Below are positions 1-7,071 of a DNA stretch of 29,498 nucleotides, piece by piece. The first letter of the stretch is position 1, and every line of letters starts with the position of its first letter. The translations under genes and the position numbers were made by a program. A model generated the notes under the pieces. The model was not told the origin of the DNA. It made no database searches and was given only the letters and a program-made list of their open reading frames with translations. Source of the DNA: an uncultured Lachnospiraceae bacterium (GTDB taxonomy: Bacteria; Bacillota; Clostridia; Lachnospirales; Lachnospiraceae); NCBI GenBank assembly GCA_910577065.1, contig CAJTLD010000022.1:1-29498 (forward strand), read 5' to 3'.

Positions 1-97
1 TTTCTCCCTTTTCAATTTCAAAATCAAGTCCGCCAAGAACAATGTTGCTGCCATAGCATTTCTTTAAACCACAAACTTGTATTGCACAATTCATCAT
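1..97 (-). CDS. ABC transporter ATP-binding protein, N-terminal fragment
   Basis: Only the first 32 codons are in the window; the rest lies beyond the left edge. The fragment begins MMNCAIQVCGLKKCYGS and ends LDFEIEKGE, the standard opening of an ABC ATPase: a first beta strand, an aromatic A-loop Tyr (here CYGS), and the I-x-KGE turn that comes just before the Walker A loop. The Walker A itself is not visible. The start ATG overlaps the TGA stop of the upstream MerR gene by four bases (ATGA), so the two are translationally coupled. Such MerR/ABC pairs usually control export of a drug or peptide that the regulator senses. That role is inference here; substrate unknown. Confidence 0.85.
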   Translation of the reverse strand, partial: MMNCAIQVCGLKKCYGSNIVLGGLDFEIEKGE

Positions 98-891
98 TCC
101 ACCCCCTCAAACGGATTTTCTCCCAGTCTTGAAAAGTAGATTTGCAAAGCCGGCTCTAAATAGCCGTTTACCATTTTTTGTCTTTCTTCCCAAGCATTTG
201 CAGCGGTATCAATATTGCCGACCTCCATCAATTTCGGAAGCATACTCATATCGCCGTTCGTAAATTCCGTAATCAATCCCCAATACTCTTTTACAATTTG
301 TTGGCATTTCTCACTTTCAGGGGACGCGCCTGCCCTTTGAAGTTCTATTATTTCATCGCTCAACCGATTAAATCTATCCATAAAATTCAAACCGCTTTCC
401 TTATCGAACCGATTACGGATATGGTCAAGCGTATCGTCGTCAAAGCGCTTAATGAGATGGTACGAGTCGTTTTTCATTTGCAGATTGACAATAATATCTG
501 CATACTTCTTAAAATTGACGGTCTGCATTTGTAACACTTCTTCCTTTAACTGTTCAAGCGCTGTCAAAGAAGCTGTCAGCTGATCTATGTTCTCCCGTAT
601 GCTATCCGCCTGTTTGGTAAGGGCGGCTGCCACGTCCGTCGGGGTTTCTAAAGAAATTAAGCGATGCTTTATATCATCCAAAGAAAAGCCCAATGATTTT
701 AAAGATATAATTTGATGAAGTATAACCAAATCTTTATCAGTATAAAGTCTTCGCCCGCCTTCGCTTTCTGCCGAAGGGGATAACAAGCCTTCTTTGTCAT
801 AATATTGCAATGTACGGACAGTAACTCCTATTTTCTTTGCAGCCTCTCCAACCGTCATAAACCCAAACGGTATCGCTCTGTGTTTTGCCAT
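94..891 (-). CDS. MerR family regulator with TipAS-like C-terminal domain
   Basis: A 265-residue transcription regulator. The N-terminus holds the MerR winged helix-turn-helix (about residues 12-80: MTVGEAAKKIGVTVRTLQYY, then GRRLYTDKDL and a LGFSLDDIK helix). A dimerisation coiled coil follows (about 85-125). The C-terminal half (about 150-255: GLNFMDRFNRL, EYWGLITEFTNGD) resembles the TipAS ligand-binding domain of antibiotic-sensing MerR proteins; this match is from memory of the family. The start at 891 is chosen because AGGAGG lies 9 nt upstream; the later Met12 has no good site. Its promoter has a 19-bp spacer (see 915-945), the kind MerR proteins act on, so autoregulation is likely. 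It overlaps the downstream ABC gene by 4 bp, which suggests it controls that transporter. Confidence 0.88.
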   Translation of the reverse strand: MAKHRAIPFGFMTVGEAAKKIGVTVRTLQYYDKEGLLSPSAESEGGRRLYTDKDLVILHQIISLKSLGFSLDDIKHRLISLETPTDVAAALTKQADSIRENIDQLTASLTALEQLKEEVLQMQTVNFKKYADIIVNLQMKNDSYHLIKRFDDDTLDHIRNRFDKESGLNFMDRFNRLSDEIIELQRAGASPESEKCQQIVKEYWGLITEFTNGDMSMLPKLMEVGNIDTAANAWEERQKMVNGYLEPALQIYFSRLGENPFEGVE

Positions 892-914
892 AATTGCCTG
901 CCTCCTATGATAGG

Positions 915-945
915 ATTATACATCATTACGCTGCGTCACAAGCAA
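915..945 (-). promoter_or_regulatory. MerR-type promoter with 19-bp spacer
   Basis: On the minus strand TTGCTT (945-940) and TATAAT (920-915) are separated by 19 bp, longer than the usual 17. The spacer contains the small palindrome ACGCAGCGT. Over-long spacers containing a dyad are the hallmark of promoters that MerR proteins untwist when bound to an inducer. The -35 is weak (3 of 6). The transcript would start only a few bases before the ribosome binding site at 906-901. Confidence 0.6.
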
Positions 946-956
946 GACCTTTTTCC

Positions 957-994
957 AAAAATTTGCGGCAGAGATTTCTCCCTGCCGCCTTTTT
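957..994. terminator. Intrinsic terminator after the coiled-coil gene
   Basis: A 7-bp GC-rich stem, GCGGCAG (965-971) with CTGCCGC (982-988), and a 10-nt loop. On the minus strand it is followed by AAA and then five T (961-957), so it can end the transcript of the gene that stops at 1035. On the plus strand five T follow as well (990-994), but no plus-strand gene feeds it. Confidence 0.65.
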
Positions 995-1034
995 ACTTAT
1001 GTAAAAACAATTTCCTTTGCACACATTTACCCAT

Positions 1035-1568
1035 CTAACCTGACAATCCCGTTTGCTTCAATTTCTCTTTTACTTTTCTCAGTTCATTTTCCAGGATATT
1101 AACATGGATGGCCAGCATTTCCGTTTCACTTTCCGCCTTTAATGTATCGTCAAGCTTACAGATCAAATCCAGATGGCTTTTGGCTATGCGCACGATATTT
1201 TTATTCGTTTCGTTTTCAATCGTCATCTTTAGATCCGAAATGTCCTGTTCCAGTCCGTCCAGGCTGGCAAACCTGGCTTTCAACTCCTCCAGTCTGCTGC
1301 CAAGCGCTTCCAGCGTTTCAAACCTTTCTTCCACGCCTTCTAAACCCGTAAGCCCCGCATCAATTGCGTCAAACCTGCTGTCCAGGCCGTCCAAAGCGTC
1401 CAGCCTTGCGTCCAGCGCTTCAAACCTGCTGTCCGCCATATCAAACCTGGAGTCTAACGCTTCCAGCCTGCTGTCTGTCATATCAAACTTAGCTTCCAGT
1501 TCGTCCAGCCTGCTGTCAAACGCATCCAGTTTCGCCATGATCAAATCCAGTTTTTCATCCTGATCCAT
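1035..1568 (-). CDS. Heptad-repeat coiled-coil protein of unknown function
   Basis: Not recognised as a named family. Starting at the ATG at 1568 (GGGGAGG 8 nt upstream; a GTG nine bases further out would sit against that site), the protein has 177 residues and no signal peptide or membrane segment. Residues 18-59 are six back-to-back heptads of the form D-S-R-(L/F)-(D/E)-x-(L/M/A): DSRLDEL, EAKFDMT, DSRLEAL, DSRFDMA, DSRFEAL, DARLDAL. More irregular heptads follow to about residue 115 and a second, non-repetitive helical part (about 118-177). The whole chain should form a long acidic coiled coil, probably an oligomer. It lies 55 bp downstream of leuS with no clear terminator between, so it may be co-transcribed, but nothing ties it to tRNA charging. 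Confidence 0.75.
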   Translation of the reverse strand: MDQDEKLDLIMAKLDAFDSRLDELEAKFDMTDSRLEALDSRFDMADSRFEALDARLDALDGLDSRFDAIDAGLTGLEGVEERFETLEALGSRLEELKARFASLDGLEQDISDLKMTIENETNKNIVRIAKSHLDLICKLDDTLKAESETEMLAIHVNILENELRKVKEKLKQTGLSG

Positions 1569-1623
1569 ACCCCGCACCTCCCCGGTTCCTTACCCTGTCT
1601 TCTCCGCTCCTTCTTTCAAACCT

Positions 1624-4035
1624 TTATTTTGCCACAATATTAATGATCCTGCCCGGCACGTAAATCTCGCGGATCACATTGCCCGTAAGCTTATCGCCAA
1701 GCGCGGCCTTCCCCTGCGCAATCGCCTCTTCCTTCGCGCAATCCTTCGGCAGCGTCACCGTCGTCTTCGTCTTGCCGTTTATCTGCACCGCAAGCTCGAC
1801 CTCGTCGTCTTCCATTGCCTTTTTGTCATAAGACGGCCAGCCGCAGTGGAATACCGAACCGGTATGCCCCGTCTCCTGCCAGAGCTCCTCGCTGATATGC
1901 GGCGCAAACGGCGCCAGAAGCCGTATAAAGGTTTCCAGCGTCTCCTTGTCCACACCGCCGTTCCTTGCCAGTTCCATAAATTTATTATTGTACTCCATAA
2001 AGCCGGAGACCACCGTATTTAAGCTGAACCCTTCCAGACGCGTCGTAATATCGTAAACCATCCTGTTGCGCAGCTTGACAAGCTCTTTCGTCTCCGGGGC
2101 ATTTTTATCCTTATTGTCCATCACAAGGTGATAAAATCTCGTAATAAAACGGTAAACCCCGTCAATCCCCCTGTCGTCCCACTCGCTGTCAAGCTCCGGC
2201 GGGCCTACAAACAGTTCATATAACCGCAGGGAATCGCAGCCGTAATCCCGTACCAGATCGTCCGGGGAAACGACGTTTCCTTTGGATTTGCTCATCTTAA
2301 TGCCGTTTTTGCCGGTAATCATACCCTGGTTAAACAGCTTCTGAAACGGCTCGTCAAAATCCAGCGCGCCGATATCGTTTAAAAATTTGGTATAAAATCT
2401 CGAATACAACAGATGCAGCACCGCATGCTCCACGCCGCCGATGTACATATCCACCGGAAGGTATTTGTCCGCTTTTTCGCGGCTGACCAGTTCGCTCTCG
2501 TTTTTGCTGTCCACATACCGCAGGAAATACCAGGAAGACCCGGCCCACTGCGGCATTGTATTCGTTTCGCGTTTTGCGGGCTTCCCGCATTTCGGGCAGG
2601 AAGTGTTGACCCAATCCGCAATATCCGCAAGCGGGGATTCCCCGGTTCCGGTCGGCTGATAACTCGTTACGTCCGGAAGCAACAGCGGAAGCTCTTCTTC
2701 CGGTACGGGAACGGCGCCGCAGTCCGGGCAGTGCACAATCGGGATCGGCTCGCCCCAGTAACGCTGACGGGAAAATACCCAGTCGCGCAGCTTGTAATTG
2801 GTTGTTTTTTTGCCCAGGCCGCGCGCTTCGATCAGTTCCGGCGCCTTTTCTTTTAATTCGGCGGACTCCATGCCGTTCCAGTCGCCGGAATTGATCATCG
2901 TACCGGACGCTTCCGTATACGCCTCCGTCATATCCAAAATTTCCTTGCCGTCTTTGGCGATTACCTGTACAATCGGAAGGTCGAATTTTTTCGCAAATTC
3001 AAAGTCGCGGTCGTCGTGCGCAGGCACGCACATAATCGCCCCCGTACCGTAATCCGCCAATACGTAATCGGAAAGCCAGATCGGAACCTTCGCGCCGTTT
3101 AACGGGTTAACGGCATAGCTTCCGGTAAACACGCCCGTCTTTTCCTTATCCTGCAGGCGGTCCACGGAAGATTTTAAGGAAGCCTTATAGATATAGTCTT
3201 CCACCGCTTCCCTTGTCTCGTCCGTGGCAAGTCCCTTTGCAAGCGCATGTTCTGGCGCAAGCACCATAAACGTCGCCCCGTACAGCGTATCCGGGCGCGT
3301 TGTATAAACGGTAATGCTCTCTTCCTTTCCGTCCACCACAAAATCGACCTCCGCGCCGTGGCTTTTGCCGATCCAGTCGGTCTGCATTTTCTTTACCTTT
3401 TCCGGCCAGTCCAGTTTGTCCAGATCCGATAAAAGACGCTCCGCATAGGCGGTGATTTTTAACATCCACTGCTTTAAATTTTTCTTCGTCACATCCGCGC
3501 CGCACCGTTCGCATGTGCCGTTTACCACCTCTTCGTTGGCAAGTCCGGTCTTACAAGACGGGCACCAGTTGATCGGCATTTCTTTCTCATACGCTAAGCC
3601 GCGTTTAAACATCTGCACAAAAATCCACTGCGTCCATTTATAAAACGCCGGATCCGTCGTATTGACTTCCATATCCCAATCATAAATAGCCGAGATTTCC
3701 TGAATCTGTTCCTTAATCTTGGCTACGTTATCCGCCGTTGATTTCGCGGGATGGATGCCCATCTTGATTGCGTAGTTCTCCGCCGGCAGCCCGAACGCGT
3801 CCCAGCCCATCGGATGGATGACGTAATAATCCTGCATCAGCTTGTAGCGGCTCCATACGTCGGAAATCACATATCCGCGCCAGTGTCCGACATGCAGCCC
3901 GTTTCCGGACGGATACGGGAACATATCCAGGCAGTAATATTTTTCTTTCTTGCCGTCGTTGACATTGATTGGGCTCTCCGCCCAGTTTTTGCGCCATTTC
4001 TGTTCAATGGCTCTGTGGTTGTAAGGTGTTGCCAT
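1624..4035 (-). CDS. leuS: Leucyl-tRNA synthetase
   Basis: Charges tRNA-Leu with leucine in the cytoplasm. The 803-residue length matches bacterial LeuRS. Visible class I landmarks: the HIGH motif as HVGH (residues 48-51, within PSGNGLHVGHWRGY), the KMSKS loop as KMSKSKGN (from residue 580), a zinc-type cysteine set (CPSCKTG...CERCG), and the CP1 editing domain with the threonine-containing TTRPDTLYGATF. The start is set at ATG 4035, where AGGAGG stands 7 nt upstream and the conserved MATPYNHRAIEQKW begins. The frame stays open for 16 further codons to an ATG at 4083 that also has a GGGG run before it; a longer form is possible but would add non-conserved residues. Transcribed from the promoter at 4099-4126; no T-box leader fits in the short upstream gap. 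Confidence 0.97.
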   Translation of the reverse strand: MATPYNHRAIEQKWRKNWAESPINVNDGKKEKYYCLDMFPYPSGNGLHVGHWRGYVISDVWSRYKLMQDYYVIHPMGWDAFGLPAENYAIKMGIHPAKSTADNVAKIKEQIQEISAIYDWDMEVNTTDPAFYKWTQWIFVQMFKRGLAYEKEMPINWCPSCKTGLANEEVVNGTCERCGADVTKKNLKQWMLKITAYAERLLSDLDKLDWPEKVKKMQTDWIGKSHGAEVDFVVDGKEESITVYTTRPDTLYGATFMVLAPEHALAKGLATDETREAVEDYIYKASLKSSVDRLQDKEKTGVFTGSYAVNPLNGAKVPIWLSDYVLADYGTGAIMCVPAHDDRDFEFAKKFDLPIVQVIAKDGKEILDMTEAYTEASGTMINSGDWNGMESAELKEKAPELIEARGLGKKTTNYKLRDWVFSRQRYWGEPIPIVHCPDCGAVPVPEEELPLLLPDVTSYQPTGTGESPLADIADWVNTSCPKCGKPAKRETNTMPQWAGSSWYFLRYVDSKNESELVSREKADKYLPVDMYIGGVEHAVLHLLYSRFYTKFLNDIGALDFDEPFQKLFNQGMITGKNGIKMSKSKGNVVSPDDLVRDYGCDSLRLYELFVGPPELDSEWDDRGIDGVYRFITRFYHLVMDNKDKNAPETKELVKLRNRMVYDITTRLEGFSLNTVVSGFMEYNNKFMELARNGGVDKETLETFIRLLAPFAPHISEELWQETGHTGSVFHCGWPSYDKKAMEDDEVELAVQINGKTKTTVTLPKDCAKEEAIAQGKAALGDKLTGNVIREIYVPGRIINIVAK

Positions 4036-4098
4036 ACTGTTTCCTCCTAAAGAAGACGATTTATATTGATCGCGTTGTTTCATAATATTTCCCCTAAA

Positions 4099-4126
4099 AT
4101 TTTATCATACGGTATCGATTTGTCAA
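4099..4126 (-). promoter_or_regulatory. leuS promoter
   Basis: Perfect TTGACA (4126-4121), 16-bp spacer, TAAAAT (4104-4099) on the minus strand. It faces away from the promoter at 4147-4175, so leuS and the small membrane protein gene share one divergent control region. Confidence 0.75.
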
Positions 4127-4146
4127 TAAAGATTTTAACATCCGCC

Positions 4147-4175
4147 TTGACGTTTCCCAAAATCCTTTGTATGAT
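4147..4175 (+). promoter_or_regulatory. Promoter of the small membrane protein gene
   Basis: TTGACG (4147-4152), 17-bp spacer, TATGAT (4170-4175) on the plus strand. This is 35 bp before the start codon at 4210. Confidence 0.75.
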
Positions 4176-4209
4176 AGAAAACAACTACGCAAAAAAGAAA
4201 GGATAATCT

Positions 4210-4449
4210 ATGAAAAACACAAAACGCATTTTTGCCTTTGCAGGCGTTGTAATCTTAGTTGGAATGTATTTGATTACTCTGTTTCTGGCTCTGACCGACA
4301 ACCCGAAAACCTTTACGCTTTTTAAAATTTCTGTCGGATTTACCATCCTTATCCCTGTCCTGCTCTGGATTTACCTGGCGATGTACCGTTATATGGAGCA
4401 GCGCAGAAAATCCAATCAGGACGCCTCGGACGGAACCGGTTCCCAATAA
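4210..4449 (+). CDS. Small two-helix membrane protein of unknown function
   Basis: A 79-residue protein with two hydrophobic segments, about residues 7-27 (IFAFAGVVILVGMYLITLFLA) and 38-59 (FKISVGFTILIPVLLWIYLA). The polar Lys/Arg-rich tail after the second helix (MEQRRKSNQDASDGTGSQ) suggests a hairpin in the membrane with both ends in the cytoplasm. The start is supported by AAAGGA 6 nt before the ATG and a good promoter at 4147-4175. It is a single-gene unit ended by the hairpin at 4451-4483. I do not recognise a family with a known function. Confidence 0.8.
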   Translation: MKNTKRIFAFAGVVILVGMYLITLFLALTDNPKTFTLFKISVGFTILIPVLLWIYLAMYRYMEQRRKSNQDASDGTGSQ

Positions 4450-4450
4450 C

Positions 4451-4483
4451 GCAAAAAGGCATAACACGCCGTTTTTGCCTTTT
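4451..4483. terminator. Terminator between convergent genes
   Basis: Inverted repeat GCAAAAAGGC (4451-4460) with GCC-g-TTTTTGC (4468-4478, one bulged base), then CTTTT on the plus strand. It ends the plus-strand small membrane protein transcript directly after its stop codon and lies 13 bp past the trpA stop on the minus strand, where the T run is poorer. Confidence 0.7.
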
Positions 4484-4495
4484 AAATCCCTTCTG

Positions 4496-5293
4496 TCAAA
4501 GCTCCCGCTTCAAACTCCGCGTATACCGGCCGCAGTATTCTTTCACCGCCTCTATGCTGTAGCCGGACGCGTCCAAAAGCTGTATCAGACGGCTGCCGGA
4601 CGCCACGCCGTCTATGTATTCCTGCATAGGGGCAATATCTTCCGGCGTACCGTCTCCAAATCCCATTACAACCGGAATTTTAGAAACAGCTTTTACTTCC
4701 CTGAAATACTGCGCCGTATTTTTGCCGAAGGCTTTATCCTGCCTGGTATCGCTCATAGAAGATATACAGTACAAAAACCCCCTGGCATGTTCTGTAATTA
4801 CCGGAATACGCGCGCTGGACGCCGGGGACGCCAGCTGAATTAAAATCGCCCCTTCTTCTTTATCGAGCGCCTTCTGCAGCGCCTCTTGCTCTTCCAACGG
4901 AAGATCCGGCACAACTACGCCGTCTACTCCGGCATTTCTGCATTTTTCTGCAAACGCCCCGATTCCGCAGCTTAGAATGGTATTATAGTACATCCTAAAA
5001 ATCACCGGGATCGTTACGCCCTCCGACCGGATTTCTTCCATCATACAAAACGCCTTTTTTAAATTTGTTCCCAGACAGATGGATTGATACGACGCCTTCT
5101 GTACCACAGGGCCGTCGGCAACCGGATCGGAAAACGGGATTCCCAGTTCCAAAACGTCCACCCCCGACGCCTCCTGCGCCCGGATCAGTCTTTTTGTGCC
5201 TTCCATATCCGGCAGGCCCGCCATCATATATGTCATAAATGCCTTTTCATTTTTCTGCTTTAACTGTGACATTTTCTGTTCGATTCGGTTCAT
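4496..5293 (-). CDS. trpA: Tryptophan synthase alpha chain
   Basis: Cleaves indole-3-glycerol phosphate to indole and glyceraldehyde 3-phosphate, passing indole to TrpB. It has 265 residues, the usual TIM-barrel length. The active-site pair falls at exactly the classic positions, Glu49 (DVLELG) and Asp60 (FSDPVADGP). Several other motifs differ from the enteric type: SSMSDTRQDKAF replaces the loop that usually reads SSxGVTG, GFGDGTPED replaces GFGISTPE, and ASGSRLI replaces the usual VGSAIV phosphate-site segment. The YYN and PDLP segments resemble the staphylococcal/streptococcal branch of TrpA. It follows trpB by 25 bp with GAGAGG 8 nt before the ATG, so the two subunits are made from one message under T-box control. 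Confidence 0.93.
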   Translation of the reverse strand: MNRIEQKMSQLKQKNEKAFMTYMMAGLPDMEGTKRLIRAQEASGVDVLELGIPFSDPVADGPVVQKASYQSICLGTNLKKAFCMMEEIRSEGVTIPVIFRMYYNTILSCGIGAFAEKCRNAGVDGVVVPDLPLEEQEALQKALDKEEGAILIQLASPASSARIPVITEHARGFLYCISSMSDTRQDKAFGKNTAQYFREVKAVSKIPVVMGFGDGTPEDIAPMQEYIDGVASGSRLIQLLDASGYSIEAVKEYCGRYTRSLKREL

Positions 5294-5318
5294 AGCTTTT
5301 ACCTCTCTTCTTTTTTAA

Positions 5319-6548
5319 TCAAACGGGGAATACGCCGCCGCTTTCTGCGCCTTTGCTTTTTAAATACTCTGCAATTGTCTGCACATCCTTGTCTCCCCGG
5401 CCCGACAAACAAACGATCATACTTTGTTCCATCGTCATTTCCCCGGCTTTTTTGATTGCATAGGCAATTGCGTGCGCGCTCTCAATTGCCGGAATAATCC
5501 CCTCCGTCCTGCATAATAAAAGCAGCGCTTCCATCGCTTCCGTATCTGTGACCGAAACATACTGCGCACGGTTACTGTCTTTTAAATACGCGTGCTCCGG
5601 CCCTACGCCCGGATAATCAAGCCCTGCGGAAATAGAATACGCAAGCCTGATATTGCCGTCCCCGTTCTGCAAAAGATACGAATACATGCCGTGCAGCGTC
5701 CCGGGCTTTCCCTCCGCCATGGCCGCGGCGTGTTCACCGGTTGCAATCCCCCTGCCCGCCGCTTCAACGCCAATAAGTTCCACGCCTTTTTCTTCGATAA
5801 AATCAGCAAACATGCCTATTGAATTAGAACCTCCCCCGACGCATGCCACCACCACATCCGGCAGCCCGTTCTTTAACGCCAGAAACTGCCGTTTGGCTTC
5901 CCGGCTGATTACGCTTTGAAACTCTTTTACGATTCTGGGATAAGGATGCGGCCCGACGGCAGAGCCAATAACATAAAACGTATCTTCCGCTGTTTTAGCC
6001 CACGTACGGATTGCTTCGTTGGTTGCATCCTTTAGCGTATTGCTGCCGGAACGGACACAGACAACCTTTGCCCCAAGCATTTCCATACGCATCACATTTA
6101 ACGCCTGCCGTTTCATATCCTCCTCGCCCATATATACGGTACATTCCATATCAAACAGAGCCGCCCCGGTTGCCGTCGCCACGCCGTGCTGCCCTGCCCC
6201 GGTTTCGGCAATTACCTTCTTTTTACCCATACGCTTTGCCAGCAAAATCTGCCCGATAACGTTGTTAATTTTGTGCGCCCCGGTATGGTTTAAATCCTCA
6301 CGCTTTAAATAGATATTTGTCCCGTATGCCCGGCTTAAGCGTTCTGCATAATACAACGGCGTTTCCCTGCCGACATACTGCTTCATATAGTACCGGTATT
6401 CGTCTAAGAACGCCGTATCCTCAAGCGCTTCCAAAAACGTGCGTTCCAGTTCTTCTAACGTACCCATCAGCGACTCCGGCACAAACTGCCCTCCAAATGC
6501 TCCATAGTACCCCTTCCGGCCGTTTGGCCCAACATATTTACCGCTCAT
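5319..6548 (-). CDS. trpB: Tryptophan synthase beta chain
   Basis: PLP enzyme that condenses indole with serine to give tryptophan; pairs with TrpA as alpha2beta2. It has 409 residues and looks complete. Visible: the PLP lysine Lys93 in HTGAHKINN, the catalytic Glu115 in AETGAGQHG, the phosphate-binding GGGSNSIGMF loop, and the C-terminal CLSGRGDKD. The ATG at 6548 is preceded by an AAAGGTGAGG site. It is the first intact gene behind the T-box leader at 6666-7030; the stretch between terminator and trpB holds a short trpF relic (6577-6663) and not the trpEGDCF genes that precede trpB in a full operon. Confidence 0.97.
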   Translation of the reverse strand: MSGKYVGPNGRKGYYGAFGGQFVPESLMGTLEELERTFLEALEDTAFLDEYRYYMKQYVGRETPLYYAERLSRAYGTNIYLKREDLNHTGAHKINNVIGQILLAKRMGKKKVIAETGAGQHGVATATGAALFDMECTVYMGEEDMKRQALNVMRMEMLGAKVVCVRSGSNTLKDATNEAIRTWAKTAEDTFYVIGSAVGPHPYPRIVKEFQSVISREAKRQFLALKNGLPDVVVACVGGGSNSIGMFADFIEEKGVELIGVEAAGRGIATGEHAAAMAEGKPGTLHGMYSYLLQNGDGNIRLAYSISAGLDYPGVGPEHAYLKDSNRAQYVSVTDTEAMEALLLLCRTEGIIPAIESAHAIAYAIKKAGEMTMEQSMIVCLSGRGDKDVQTIAEYLKSKGAESGGVFPV

Positions 6549-6576
6549 TTTCCCTCACCTTTCCAAATAAAATCAT

Positions 6577-6663
6577 TTATTTTTTTCTGCATTTTAAACC
6601 ACGCCCTTCCACACCGCTGCCGACATCCACAACATCCGGATGAAAACGGAGGATCACTTCCAT
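6577..6663 (-). pseudogene. 3' remnant of trpF (phosphoribosylanthranilate isomerase)
   Basis: An open stretch of 28 codons reading MEVILRFHPDVVDVGSGVEG and then RGLKCRKK, ending 28 bp before trpB. The core HPDVVDVGSGVEGRGLK matches the end of TrpF, whose last strand and phosphate-binding turn read roughly P-x-x-VDVSSGVE-x-x-G-x-KD. Everything upstream, about 170 residues of the enzyme, is missing: the reading runs straight into the T tract of the T-box terminator. trpF is the gene that normally stands directly before trpB, so the position is right for a deletion scar. The match is judged by eye and is too short to be a working enzyme. Confidence 0.65.
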
Positions 6664-6665
6664 AC

Positions 6666-6709
6666 AAAAAATCCCGTACGGTTCAGCTGATACGCCAAAA
6701 CGTCCGGGA
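6666..6709 (-). terminator. Distal (canonical) T-box terminator
   Basis: On the minus strand TCCCGGACG (6709-6701) pairs with CGTACGGGA (6680-6672) with a single mismatch, and six T follow (6671-6666). Its left arm overlaps the region just after the GGGTGGCACC element, so it competes with the antiterminator. Confidence 0.85.
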
Positions 6710-6781
6710 CGATATTCTCGTGGTGCCACCCAGTATTTACTATGAGACAGACAGCATCTTTCTATGGAAGTCCATATACGC

Positions 6782-6814
6782 AAAAAGAGCATTTCCCGGA
6801 TTCGGAAAATGCTC
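6782..6814 (-). terminator. Proximal terminator-like hairpin inside the T-box leader
   Basis: On the minus strand GAGCATTTTCC (6814-6804) pairs with GGGAAATGCTC (6797-6787), an 11-bp stem with one G-T pair and a 6-nt loop, then five T (6786-6782). It starts directly after a GGTGGC element, as a T-box terminator would, and would end transcripts some 110 nt before the canonical terminator. Confidence 0.75.
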
Positions 6815-7035
6815 GCCACCTATCGCACAGTCTCTTGTTGATACAGAATCTCTTCGATATCTCACCCCTGTAACGTGAGGGACACGGCATCCGCTACTCT
6901 AATTCGCTTTGCGTCTCACAAACCCATTCCCATAAAACATCCCTGTCATCTTCCACCAACCGATGACTCTCTGTGAGGAACTTATTTATGGTACTCTCTT
7001 TGATCTTCGACTTTACATAATTTTAAACTGCATAC

Positions 7036-7064
7036 AGTCTAGCACAGGTTTACGGTGATGTCAA
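7036..7064 (-). promoter_or_regulatory. trpBA promoter
   Basis: Perfect TTGACA (7064-7059), 17-bp spacer, TAGACT (7041-7036). The start of transcription would be near 7029, giving a leader of about 480 nt that includes the whole T-box. Confidence 0.8.
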
Positions 7065-7071
7065 CCGCTTT

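Larger units (their letters stand above)
6666..7030 (-). promoter_or_regulatory. T-box riboswitch, tRNA-Trp specific, with two terminator modules
   Basis: Leader RNA of trpBA that should read through when uncharged tRNA-Trp accumulates. Stem I: base strand CTCACA (6977-6972) pairs with TGTGAG (6920-6915), followed by the AGAGAG and GGTTGGTG motifs typical of T-box stem I. The specifier loop reads GGAATGGG with TGG (Trp codon) at 6926-6924. A GAGTAG and a CGTTACAG hairpin follow. The canonical T-box element GGGTGGCACCACG is at 6731-6719 and the matching terminator at 6709-6666. An earlier, shorter element GGTGGC (6820-6815) runs directly into a second terminator (6814-6782). Both elements carry TGGC, which fits a tRNA ending GCCA, as expected for bacterial tRNA-Trp with discriminator G73. 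Confidence 0.9.

Noticed and set aside
1108..1563. A Ser/Leu-rich plus-strand frame of 151 codons.
   Set aside because: It is the antisense of the heptad-repeat gene; its repeats and composition follow from that gene's repeats, and it has no ribosome site.
2413..2856. Plus-strand frame of 147 codons inside leuS.
   Set aside because: Antisense of a clearly coding leuS segment with no protein family match and no initiation site; typical of GC-rich third positions.
4036..4083. A 16-codon in-frame extension of leuS starting MKQRDQYKSSSLGG, with GGGG before its ATG.
   Set aside because: The conserved LeuRS start and a perfect AGGAGG belong to the ATG at 4035; the extra residues resemble nothing in the family.
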